Assembly (NCBI GenBank): GCA_017507145.1
Contig: JAFWBJ010000001.1
Span: 1 to 32,359, forward strand
DNA from: Clostridia bacterium
GTDB taxonomy: Bacteria; Bacillota; Clostridia; Oscillospirales; CAG-272
DNA length: 32,359 nt
Reading direction: 5' to 3'
Positions 22,398 through 30,859 of this stretch are shown here, one piece after another; the first letter of the stretch is position 1; every line of letters begins with the position of its first letter. A model generated the notes under the pieces. The model was not told the origin of the DNA, did no database searches, and saw only the letters and a program-made list of their open reading frames with translations. The position numbers were made by a program, and so were the translations under genes.

Positions 22398-23723
22398 ATG
22401 AAATTACCCAAGGAAAGCCGTGACGAAAAAGCCCGCAAGATTGCGCGGGATGACGATAAATATGCCGCTCATACCGATGAGCAGACCGGAGACTACCGGG
22501 TAAGAACCAGCCGCGCGCAGGACATCGCTGCCCGTATTCTCTGCGCCCTGGCCGCTGTGGTTCTGTGGCTGTATGTGATGAGCATCGATAGCCCGGACTG
22601 GGAGAAAACCTTTACCGGTGTGCTGGTGAACATCGAAAATGAGGCTCAGCTGGCCAATGACTACGGCATGTCGGTCATCAGCGGATACGACAACACTGTC
22701 AGTGTTACCGTCAAAGGCAAGAAGAGTGATATTGATCAGTATACCTCCGCCGATATCAGCGCGTTTGTTGATCTGATCGGTGTCACCGCTGCCGACCGCC
22801 ATTCGCTGGAGGTCAAGGCCGACGCGCCTGCCGGCATGACGGTCCTCGATATTTCGCCCAACACCATCAGTGTCTATACCGACCAGCTGGAGACCAAAAT
22901 CGTTCCGGTTGACGTTAACCTGCACTATACGATGGAGAGTACCATTGGCCTCGGAATCCCCGAGACCAACATCGACGTCGTGACCGTCAGCGGGCCGGCC
23001 GGTGTGCTGGAGAGCATCGAATTTGCCCGTGCCGAGCTTGACCTGGGTCAGGTCACCACCAGTATGACCCAGCGCGTGCCGCTGAAGCTGGTAGACGAGA
23101 ACGGCGACGAGGTAACCAACCGCTATGTCAAATCCAACGTGACCGACGTGCTGGTTCAGGTGCCGGTATACATGTATAAGGATATTCCGGTCGTCGTGAA
23201 TTTCAAGTACGGCTATCTCAACGCCGAAAATGCCCGCGTTGTCGTAACGCCGTCGGTGATCACTGTCCGCGGCGACCCGCTGGTGCTGGCGGCAGTCCAT
23301 GAGTACCGCGCGCTTGAGATCGACGAGACCCGCATTACCGGGGACTTCTCGCAGCGGCTCAAGGTCACCCTGCCCGATAATCTGGTCAATGTGGACAGCA
23401 TTGAGAATCTGACCGTTGAGGTGACTCATATCGGCACGGCGACGAGTACACTTGCCACCCCCTCCTCGCGAATCCAGGTGAAGCTGCCCGAGGATAAGAG
23501 CTATGAGTTCCTGGATTCGGTCTTCAGCTTTACGATTCGTGGCCCTGAGGATCAAATTGCGAATTTCCGCGCCACGCATATGCAGATTTCAGTTGATTTG
23601 ACCGCGTATGCCGATGTGGTCGGTATCGTCACGGTACCGGTGACCATTAAGCCGGCCAGCTCTGCCTATGCTGACCGCGTCTATGCGATCGGCTCCTATC
23701 AGATCCAGGTGAGGTTGAGCTGA
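22398..23723 (+). CDS. cdaR: CdaR (YbbR-domain) regulator of CdaA
   Basis: The 441-residue product has a charged cytoplasmic N-terminus, one membrane segment at about residues 46-63 and a large extracellular part made of about four YbbR-like beta repeats (visible around 75-150, 160-240, 250-330 and 345-440). CdaR proteins bind CdaA at the membrane and modulate its activity. AAGGAG seven bases upstream fixes the ATG at 22398. The stop overlaps the next start (TGATG). In most Firmicutes glmM follows cdaR; here an FAD oxidoreductase takes that place. Confidence 0.93.
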   Translation: MKLPKESRDEKARKIARDDDKYAAHTDEQTGDYRVRTSRAQDIAARILCALAAVVLWLYVMSIDSPDWEKTFTGVLVNIENEAQLANDYGMSVISGYDNTVSVTVKGKKSDIDQYTSADISAFVDLIGVTAADRHSLEVKADAPAGMTVLDISPNTISVYTDQLETKIVPVDVNLHYTMESTIGLGIPETNIDVVTVSGPAGVLESIEFARAELDLGQVTTSMTQRVPLKLVDENGDEVTNRYVKSNVTDVLVQVPVYMYKDIPVVVNFKYGYLNAENARVVVTPSVITVRGDPLVLAAVHEYRALEIDETRITGDFSQRLKVTLPDNLVNVDSIENLTVEVTHIGTATSTLATPSSRIQVKLPEDKSYEFLDSVFSFTIRGPEDQIANFRATHMQISVDLTAYADVVGIVTVPVTIKPASSAYADRVYAIGSYQIQVRLS

Positions 23724-25363
23724 TGGCGGAACGTGCAGCTGCTCAAACTCTGCTGATCTCCGGTCTGCGCCTGCCGTTGGATGCCGATGCCGACGCGCTG
23801 GCTGATGCGGCAGCCTCGGCTCTGCGCCGGGCGGGAATCGCCGCGCGTCCCTCTGCTTGCCGCCTGCACAAGCGCTCGATTGATGCGCGGCGACGCGGAG
23901 GCGGCGAGATCACCTTTGTCTGCACGGCGATGGTTGAAGTACCCGTATGCCGACTTCCGTCTTCCGAGCGGCTCAAGGCCGCCGGCATCAGCACGGCCGA
24001 TTGTGCCCCTATGCAAATTGTCCGGGGAAGCGAGCCGATGGTGCATCGCCCGGTCGTGGTCGGTATGGGCCCGGCGGGATTGTTTGCCGCACTGCTTCTG
24101 GCAGAGCAGGGCTATGCCCCCATTCTGCTCGAACGTGGAGACGCTGTTCAGACCCGCGCTGCGCGGGTCGACGCATTTTTGACCGGCGGGGCGCTTGATC
24201 CCGAGTCCAACGTGCAGTTCGGCGCCGGCGGCGCCGGCACCTTCTCGGACGGCAAGCTGGTTACCCGCATCCATGATCCGCTTTGCAGCTATGTGCTGAC
24301 GCGCTTTGCTGAATTCGGCGCCCCTGAGGAGATCCTCTGGCGCGCCAAGCCGCATATCGGTACCGACCTGCTGCGGCAGGTGATTTCCGCCATGGCCGAT
24401 CGCATCACGGCGCTGGGCGGCGAGATCCGCTACCGCTGCAGACTGGATGATATCCTCTGTACGGCAGAGGGGGTCACCGCCCGTACTACCGACGGCGATC
24501 TGCTTACCGATGCACTCATTCTTGCCCCCGGCCACAGCGCCCGCGATACCTACGCGATGCTGATGGAGCGGGGATTTGCCATTGAACCCAAGCCTTTCTC
24601 GGTCGGTGTCCGCATCGAGCATCTGCAGTCCGACATTGACCGCGCGCTGTTCGGCGATCTCGCCGGCCACCCGGCGCTGGGCAAGGGCGAATATGCCCTC
24701 TCCGATACCACCGGAGACCGGGGTGTTTATACCTTCTGCATGTGCCCGGGCGGCACCGTTATCGCGGCGGCATCTGAGCTCGGCGGGGTTGTGGTCAACG
24801 GCATGAGCCATCACGCCCGCGACGGGCGCAATGCCAACTCGGCCGTTGCCGTTTCGGTTCGGCCGGAGGATTACGGCAATACGCCGGCCGGTGCCATCGC
24901 CTTCCAGCGCAGCCTGGAGCAGGCGGCCTATCGCGCAGGCGGGCAGAATTATGCCGTCCCGCTTGAGACGGTTGGGGATTTCCTGGCAGACAAACGTCCC
25001 GGCCTGCATGCGCCGGGGCGCATTATCCCCACTTATATGAACGGAACCCATTTCCGGGTCACACCGATGGACGGTGTGCTGCCCGATTTCGTCACCGGTG
25101 CTCTGCGCCGGTCATTGCCCATTCTTGGCCGCCGCCTGCGCGGCTTTGATGCGCCCGATGCCCTGCTGTCGGGCGTCGAGACCCGTACCTCCGCCCCCCT
25201 GCGCATTCTGCGCGGCGAGGACGGCCAGGCGCTCACCCATCGCGGGGTCTACCCCTGCGGCGAGGGCGCGGGATATGCAGGCGGTATTACCTCGGCGGCG
25301 GTCGACGGCCTGCGCACGGCGCTGGCTGTTCTCGCCCGCTTTGCACCGAGCGGAAAGGATTGA
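23723..25363 (+). CDS. FAD-dependent oxidoreductase (COG2509-type)
   Basis: The 546-residue protein has an N-terminal domain of about 105 residues with the IDARRRGGGEITFV stretch, then the Rossmann dinucleotide motif VVVGMGPAGLFAALLLAEQG at about residues 110-129. The following VQFGAGGAGTFSDGKLVTRI, SVGVRIEHLQ and PCGEGAGYAGGI are hallmarks of a widely conserved but poorly characterised group of FAD dehydrogenases related to the HI0933/GidA folds. It is likely cytoplasmic and binds FAD. The start overlaps the cdaR stop by one base. Reaction and substrate are unknown. Confidence 0.9.
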   Translation: MAERAAAQTLLISGLRLPLDADADALADAAASALRRAGIAARPSACRLHKRSIDARRRGGGEITFVCTAMVEVPVCRLPSSERLKAAGISTADCAPMQIVRGSEPMVHRPVVVGMGPAGLFAALLLAEQGYAPILLERGDAVQTRAARVDAFLTGGALDPESNVQFGAGGAGTFSDGKLVTRIHDPLCSYVLTRFAEFGAPEEILWRAKPHIGTDLLRQVISAMADRITALGGEIRYRCRLDDILCTAEGVTARTTDGDLLTDALILAPGHSARDTYAMLMERGFAIEPKPFSVGVRIEHLQSDIDRALFGDLAGHPALGKGEYALSDTTGDRGVYTFCMCPGGTVIAAASELGGVVVNGMSHHARDGRNANSAVAVSVRPEDYGNTPAGAIAFQRSLEQAAYRAGGQNYAVPLETVGDFLADKRPGLHAPGRIIPTYMNGTHFRVTPMDGVLPDFVTGALRRSLPILGRRLRGFDAPDALLSGVETRTSAPLRILRGEDGQALTHRGVYPCGEGAGYAGGITSAAVDGLRTALAVLARFAPSGKD

Positions 25364-25367
25364 TCCA

Positions 25368-25802
25368 ATGCAAACCCAGGCTGTTGTGATTGCCCTTGAC
25401 GGCGACTTTGCGGTAGTGGAAACCAGCCGCAAATCGGCCTGTGACGGCTGTCACCGCCAGCAAGACGGAAAGGGATGCGCCATGTGCACCCTGATGGGAG
25501 ACAGCAAGAGGATGCGCGCCCGCGCGCACAATCCGCTCGGCGCACAGCCGGGGGACACCGTGCTGGTGGAGTCTTCGTCCGCGCGCGTGCTTGGTTACGG
25601 CGCGCTGGTTTTTTTGCTTCCGCTCCTGGCGGCGCTGGCCGGTTGGGGCATTGCCGCTCTGCTTACCGCCCCGGAGGCGGTCCGCGGAGTCGCGGCGGCC
25701 GTCGGCTTTGGCCTCGCCTTTGCTTTCCTTTCGGTTTACTCGCGCCGTGTGATTGCGCACCGTTGCGACGTGACCGTTGTCCAAATCCTGCACCATGATT
25801 GA
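25368..25802 (+). CDS. RseC/MucC-family (SoxR-reducing system type) membrane protein
   Basis: The 144-residue product has a small N-terminal beta domain with four cysteines (C-DGC-x8-CAMC around residues 25-40), then two membrane helices (about 76-97 and 103-122), the layout of RseC/MucC proteins. In Proteobacteria RseC works with the Rsx/Rnf complex in redox control of SoxR or in sigma-E control; Firmicute members are uncharacterised and often carry the cysteine cluster. The start ATG lies four bases after the FAD oxidoreductase stop, which suggests linked redox work (inference). Confidence 0.85.
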   Translation: MQTQAVVIALDGDFAVVETSRKSACDGCHRQQDGKGCAMCTLMGDSKRMRARAHNPLGAQPGDTVLVESSSARVLGYGALVFLLPLLAALAGWGIAALLTAPEAVRGVAAAVGFGLAFAFLSVYSRRVIAHRCDVTVVQILHHD

Positions 25803-25830
25803 GAAAGGAACACGCTCTGCGTGTGTGAAT

Positions 25831-28077
25831 ATGCATACAAATCAAGAAACACCGGCCAGCCATGCCCGCCCCAAAAACTGGCGGCTGCGCTATCCGACCG
25901 ACTGCGGCAGAGAGGCAGAGGTTGCCGCACTTGCCCAAGCGCTGAACCTCAGTCCGCTGACAGCTAAGCTGCTCATCAACCGCGGCTATGCCACTCCCGA
26001 TGAGGCCAACGCCTTCATCCGCAACGAAACGACCCTTCTGCACGATCCCTTTCTGCTGGACGATATGGCCGCTGCTGTGGCGCGGATCGAGCTGGCGCTT
26101 GAACGGGGCGAGCGGATCGTGGTCTACGGCGACTACGATGTGGATGGCGTGACGGCTGTCAGCACCCTCTACCTCTACCTGCAGAGCCGCGGTGCCGACG
26201 TGCATTACTATATCCCCAGCCGAAGCGGGGAAGGGTACGGCCTTGCCCGCGGCGCGATCGATCGCCTTGCCGCAGCGGGAACCCGCCTGATCGTCACGGT
26301 GGATACCGGCATCACAGCCATTGAAGAGACGGCTTATGCCATCTCGATCGGCGTGGATGTCGTCATCACCGACCACCATGAGTGCCGTCCTGAACTGCCG
26401 GACGCCTGTGCTGTGGTCAACCCCCGCCGCCCTGATTCACCCTATCCCTTCAGTGAACTGGCCGGCGTCGGCGTTGTGTTCAAGCTCATCTGCGCCCTGG
26501 CGCTGAGCCGTGCCCGCGCCGAAGGCGAGTCGGATGCCGAGGCCATTCGCAGTATCTGTTATACTTATGCCGATCTCACCGCCATTGGCACCATTGCCGA
26601 TGTCATGCCCCTGCGTGACGAAAACCGGCTCATTGTCAGCCTGGGCTTGCGCCTGTGTGCCGACGCCCGCCGCGCCGGCCTGACCGCTCTGATCGAAGCC
26701 GCATCAGCCCCGAGTCCCGATGTCCGCTCGGCCTCGGCCGTCTCTTCTGCCGTCAAGCCGGTGGCGAAGCGGAAGAAGATTACATCGGGCTTTATTGGCT
26801 TTTCGCTTGCTCCCCGCATCAACGCTGCCGGACGGATCGCCAGTGCATCCCGCGCGGTTGAGCTGTTTTTAACCGAAGACCCGCAGGTCGCGCACGACCT
26901 CGCACAGGAACTGTGCGATATTAACCGCCAGCGCCAGATCGAGGAGAACCGCATCTGCGAACAGGCCTATGCCATGATCGAAGCCGAGCATGATTTTGAC
27001 CATGACCGCGTCATCGTCCTGGCGCACAACGACTGGCACCACGGCATTATCGGCATCGTGGCTTCCCGTGTGACCGAAAAGTACGGCCTTCCCTCGATCC
27101 TGATCTCGTTTGACGACCTTAATGTGCTCGGCGAGAGTCCGGATGATCCCGGCAAAGGCTCGGGCCGCAGTGTGAAGGGATTGAATCTGGTCCGCGCGCT
27201 GACTGCCTGCGATGATCTGCTGGTGAAATTCGGCGGTCATGAACTGGCCGCCGGTCTGACCGTTACCCGCGGCAACCTGGAGGCCTTCCGCACCCGCATC
27301 AATGACTATGCACGCGAGCATTTGGAAGAATGCAGCATCACGCCCACGCTGGAAGCCGAGTGTGAGGTACGCATGTCTGAGCTGACCCTGGCCCAGGCTT
27401 CCGAGCTCTACCTGCTTGAGCCGTATGGCATCTCCAACCCGGTCCCGGCCTTCGTTCTGCACAATGCAGAACTGGTTCGGGTCAGCGCCATCGGCGGCGG
27501 CAAGCATACCCGCCTGCTGGTGCGCCAGGACGGCATTTCACTGACCGCCATGTGCTTCGGCTCGCCCACCGCGCTCTTCCCCTACACCGAGGGCGACCGC
27601 GTGGATCTGCTCTTCAATCTCGACATCAACGAATATCAGAACGTCAAAACCGCCCAGCTGATCGTCCGCGACATCCACCTGGCTGAGGCGGACGCCGATG
27701 CGTATTACCGTGCTGCCCAGCGCTATGAAGAGATCCGCGCCGGCGCCGTCTATACTGAAGAAGAGGAAGTCTTCCCCGACCGCGATGATTTCGCACAGGT
27801 CTATACTACGATCCGCCGCGAGGTGAGGGCAGGGCATGACCGCCTTTCCCTGCGCACGCTGTGGACATTGGTCAACCAAAACGGCACGCGCCGCATCAAC
27901 ACCGTCAAGCTCAGATTTATTGTCCGCATCCTGCAGGAAATGCAGGTGCTGGACGTGGAAGAACTGACGGCCGAGCGCTATCAGTTTGCCATCACCTTCA
28001 GCACGACAAAAATCAACCTCGAAAAATCCTCGATTTTGCGCCGGCTGAAAAGCCAGTGCGAAAACCGTTCCCACTAA
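25831..28077 (+). CDS. recJ: Single-stranded-DNA-specific exonuclease RecJ
   Basis: RecJ degrades single-stranded DNA 5' to 3' in recombination and mismatch or base-excision repair. With the ATG at 25831 the protein has 748 residues; the DHH-domain motifs are YGDYDVDG around residues 99-106 and TDHHE around 180-184, with the DHHA1 GGHELAAG motif near residue 470 and an OB-like region after it. The start is uncertain: ATG at 25795 (overlapping the rseC stop) is also possible, and neither has a well-spaced ribosome site. An extra C-terminal segment of some 150 residues (TEEEEVFPDRDDF onward) follows the usual core, as in long Firmicute RecJ proteins. Confidence 0.93.
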   Translation: MHTNQETPASHARPKNWRLRYPTDCGREAEVAALAQALNLSPLTAKLLINRGYATPDEANAFIRNETTLLHDPFLLDDMAAAVARIELALERGERIVVYGDYDVDGVTAVSTLYLYLQSRGADVHYYIPSRSGEGYGLARGAIDRLAAAGTRLIVTVDTGITAIEETAYAISIGVDVVITDHHECRPELPDACAVVNPRRPDSPYPFSELAGVGVVFKLICALALSRARAEGESDAEAIRSICYTYADLTAIGTIADVMPLRDENRLIVSLGLRLCADARRAGLTALIEAASAPSPDVRSASAVSSAVKPVAKRKKITSGFIGFSLAPRINAAGRIASASRAVELFLTEDPQVAHDLAQELCDINRQRQIEENRICEQAYAMIEAEHDFDHDRVIVLAHNDWHHGIIGIVASRVTEKYGLPSILISFDDLNVLGESPDDPGKGSGRSVKGLNLVRALTACDDLLVKFGGHELAAGLTVTRGNLEAFRTRINDYAREHLEECSITPTLEAECEVRMSELTLAQASELYLLEPYGISNPVPAFVLHNAELVRVSAIGGGKHTRLLVRQDGISLTAMCFGSPTALFPYTEGDRVDLLFNLDINEYQNVKTAQLIVRDIHLAEADADAYYRAAQRYEEIRAGAVYTEEEEVFPDRDDFAQVYTTIRREVRAGHDRLSLRTLWTLVNQNGTRRINTVKLRFIVRILQEMQVLDVEELTAERYQFAITFSTTKINLEKSSILRRLKSQCENRSH

Positions 28078-28107
28078 ACGCTCCCCATACGCAGAAAGGA
28101 CAGGACT

Positions 28108-30351
28108 ATGGTATCCGAATCCGACGGAAAGTACACCGATATAAAACGACTGCTTGATATTCTCACCGCGACGGGAAAGCACTATGATCTGGAGAAGATC
28201 AAGGATGCCTATCTCTATGCCGCGCAGATGCATGAGGGGCAGTTCCGCGTCAGCGGGGATCCCTACATCTCGCATCCTATCGCGGTGGCCGAGATCGTCG
28301 CCGGCCTTGAACTGGATACCGACTCGATCTGCGCCGCGCTGCTTCACGACACGGTGGAGGACTGCGCCGATAGAACCGATCTTGCCACCCTGCGCCGCCG
28401 CTTCGGCGACGATGTCGCCATGCTGGTTGACGGCCTGACCAAGATCGTGCAGCTGCAGGTCGAGGACAAGGAGGAGGCGCATATCGAGAATCTGCGCAAG
28501 ATGCTGCTTGCCATGTCCAAGGACGTCCGCGTCATCTTCATCAAGCTTTGCGACCGCCTGCACAATATGCGTACCCTCGGCGTCAAGAAGGACAGCAAGC
28601 GCCGTCTGACCGCACTCGAGACTATGCAGGTCTACGCACCGCTGGCGCACCGCCTCGGTATGCAGCGCATCAAGCAGGAGCTCGAGAATCTTTCGCTTTC
28701 CTATCTCGACCCCATCGGTTACGAGGAGGTACGGCAGGACATCGAGAAAAAGTACGGCGCCAACCAGAATTTCATCGAGAACGTCCGTGCATTTGTTGAC
28801 GAAAAACTGCAGCAGAACGGCGTGCACTTCTCGCTGGAGGGGCGCATCAAGACGGTATACAGTATCTACCGCAAGATGTATAACCAGAACAAGTCCTTCG
28901 ACGAGATCTACGACTTTTACGCCCTGCGCATCATCGTCGATACCGAGCTGGAGTGCTACACCTGCCTCGGTATTATCCACGAGATGTTCAACTCGATCCC
29001 CGGCCGTTTCAAAGACTATATCTCGACGCCGAAGCCGAATATGTACCGCTCGCTGCACACCACCGTTATCGGCCGCGACGGTATCCCTTTTGAGGTGCAG
29101 ATCCGTACCTGGGAGATGCATCATATCGCCGAGTACGGTATCGCCGCCCACTGGAAGTACAAGTCGGGCGAGCGCAGCAAGGAGGACATCGACAAGAAGC
29201 TCGAATGGATCGCCCGCCTCATCGAGACCGAGGACGGTGCCCGCGACCCCGACGAGTTCATGCAGGCCCTCAAAACCGATATTGTTCATGACGAGACCTT
29301 TATCTTCACCCCCAAGGGCGACGTGATTGCTCTGCCCCAGGGCGCGACGGTGATCGACTTCGCCTACGCCATTCACTCGGCCGTCGGCAACAAAATGATC
29401 GGCGCCAAGATCAACGGCATGATCGTCCCCATCGACCGCGTGCCGCAGAACGGTGAGATTGTCGAGATCCTCACCTCCTCCGCCTCCCGCGGCCCGAGCC
29501 GCGACTGGCTCAAGATCGTCAAGACCAGTGAAGCGCGCTCCAAGATCCGTCAGTGGTTCAAGAAGGAGAAGCGCTCCGACAACATCGCACTCGGCCGCTC
29601 GATGATCGACGGCGAGCTGAAGCGCATCGGCCGGCAGTCGACCGAAGCACAGCGCCTCGAGGTCGCGACTAATGTTGCCCACCGCATCGGCATCCAGGGC
29701 GCAGATGACCTTTATAACACCATCGGCTACGGCGGACTTTCGATCTCTAAGCTGCTGACCAAGCTGCGCGACGAGTTCGATCGCGTTGTCGGCGTGCCCG
29801 AGACCGCACCTGCACCCACCCACACCGAACGGGTTCAGGAAGCCGCAAAAAAGCAGGCGGCCAAAAATATCAAGAGCAATTCCGGCATCATCGTGGACGG
29901 CGAACGCGGCTGTTCGGTCAAGTTCGCCAAGTGCTGCAACCCGCTGCCCGGCGACCCGGTCATCGGTTTTGTCACCAAAGGCTTCGGCATCTCGATTCAC
30001 AAGCAGGATTGTCCCAATGTGCGCGGCAGCCTGCGCAGTGATCCCGAGACGGCCGCCCGCTGGGTCGAAGCACGCTGGGATGACGGCTTTGATGCCCGTT
30101 CGAATGACAGCGTATTTGAAGCGCATCTGCAAATCCATGCGCATGACCGCAATATGCTGTTGGCCGACGTTTCGCTGGCGCTTGCCGATATGAAGGTTGC
30201 GATTCTCAATATTTATACCCAGCGCTCGGGTGCGGATAAGGTTATCCTTAATCTCACCGTCAGCTGTAAAAACCGTGAGCACTACGACTCGATCGTGGCC
30301 CGGATCCGGGGCATCTCAGATGTTGTGGACGTTGTCCGCGGCTTCTCGTAA
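28108..30351 (+). CDS. rel: Bifunctional (p)ppGpp synthetase/hydrolase Rel
   Basis: This 747-residue RelA/SpoT homologue is full length. The hydrolase HD domain is intact (LLHDTVED, H80-D81 and D85). The synthetase domain has RFKD at residues 300-303, the mark of bifunctional Rel enzymes as opposed to EXDD of monofunctional RelA, and FEVQIRTWEMHHIAEYG near 330-345. TGS (FTPKGDVIALPQGATVIDFAY) and a conserved-cysteine zinc-finger region (FAKCCNPLPGD) precede a C-terminal ACT domain. It makes and destroys the stringent-response alarmone on ribosomes. It follows recJ by 30 bases and precedes dtd, a common Firmicute order. Confidence 0.96.
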   Translation: MVSESDGKYTDIKRLLDILTATGKHYDLEKIKDAYLYAAQMHEGQFRVSGDPYISHPIAVAEIVAGLELDTDSICAALLHDTVEDCADRTDLATLRRRFGDDVAMLVDGLTKIVQLQVEDKEEAHIENLRKMLLAMSKDVRVIFIKLCDRLHNMRTLGVKKDSKRRLTALETMQVYAPLAHRLGMQRIKQELENLSLSYLDPIGYEEVRQDIEKKYGANQNFIENVRAFVDEKLQQNGVHFSLEGRIKTVYSIYRKMYNQNKSFDEIYDFYALRIIVDTELECYTCLGIIHEMFNSIPGRFKDYISTPKPNMYRSLHTTVIGRDGIPFEVQIRTWEMHHIAEYGIAAHWKYKSGERSKEDIDKKLEWIARLIETEDGARDPDEFMQALKTDIVHDETFIFTPKGDVIALPQGATVIDFAYAIHSAVGNKMIGAKINGMIVPIDRVPQNGEIVEILTSSASRGPSRDWLKIVKTSEARSKIRQWFKKEKRSDNIALGRSMIDGELKRIGRQSTEAQRLEVATNVAHRIGIQGADDLYNTIGYGGLSISKLLTKLRDEFDRVVGVPETAPAPTHTERVQEAAKKQAAKNIKSNSGIIVDGERGCSVKFAKCCNPLPGDPVIGFVTKGFGISIHKQDCPNVRGSLRSDPETAARWVEARWDDGFDARSNDSVFEAHLQIHAHDRNMLLADVSLALADMKVAILNIYTQRSGADKVILNLTVSCKNREHYDSIVARIRGISDVVDVVRGFS

Positions 30352-30393
30352 TGCACCGCCTCGCTTAATTTTCCAAAGAAAAGGACTGACATC

Positions 30394-30852
30394 ATGATTG
30401 CACTCATTCAGCGCGTTTCCTCCGCGCGTGTCGCCGTTGACGGCGAGACGGTCGGCGCCTGTGGGCACGGCTACCTTGTCCTGCTCGGTGTGGCCGAGAC
30501 CGATGAGGAAAGCGATATTGCCCGTCTTGGCGATAAACTGCTCAAACTGCGCATTTTCTGCGATGAAAACGGCAAGATGAACCGCTCCATCCTCGATGTC
30601 GGCGGGGAAGCACTTGTTGTCTCGCAGTTTACCCTGATGGCCAATTACAGTCACGGCAACCGCCCCGAGTTTTTTGCGGCGGCGCACCCCGAGAAGGCAG
30701 AGCGCTTTTACGAAGCCTTTGTCGCCCACCTGCGCACCAGCCTTTCGCGCGTCGAGACTGGCCGGTTCGGCGCTCATATGGAGGTCAGCCTGACCAATGA
30801 CGGCCCCGTGACCATTATCCTCGACAGTAACAGATTAAAAAAGAAGGAATAG
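30394..30852 (+). CDS. dtd: D-aminoacyl-tRNA deacylase
   Basis: Dtd hydrolyses D-aminoacyl-tRNA (and mischarged Gly-tRNAAla), protecting translation. The 152-residue size is normal. The two active-site motifs are SQFTLMA, in VVSQFTLMANYSHGNRPEFF, and the C-terminal NDGPVTI (the Gly-Pro motif in which the cis-Pro gates chirality). AAAGGAC precedes the ATG by eight bases. Position directly after rel is usual in Firmicutes. Confidence 0.96.
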   Translation: MIALIQRVSSARVAVDGETVGACGHGYLVLLGVAETDEESDIARLGDKLLKLRIFCDENGKMNRSILDVGGEALVVSQFTLMANYSHGNRPEFFAAAHPEKAERFYEAFVAHLRTSLSRVETGRFGAHMEVSLTNDGPVTIILDSNRLKKKE

Positions 30853-30859
30853 GATAGTC

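Noticed and set aside
22404..25051. Two long minus-strand frames opposite cdaR and the FAD oxidoreductase
   Set aside because: Both are antisense to clear genes, have histidine- and arginine-rich shadow-type translations, and show no motifs.
28990..29060. Rel synthetase stretch reads NMYRSLHT instead of the textbook NGYQSLHT
   Set aside because: Met at this place is, as far as I recall, normal in Firmicute Rel proteins, and all catalytic residues around it are present, so it is not evidence of a defect.
27538..30282. A 914-residue open frame on the minus strand opposite recJ and rel
   Set aside because: It is fully antisense to two well-identified enzymes with intact motifs; in this GC-rich DNA, stop codons are rare on the opposite strand. 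The translation is rich in D, H and V without any recognisable domain.
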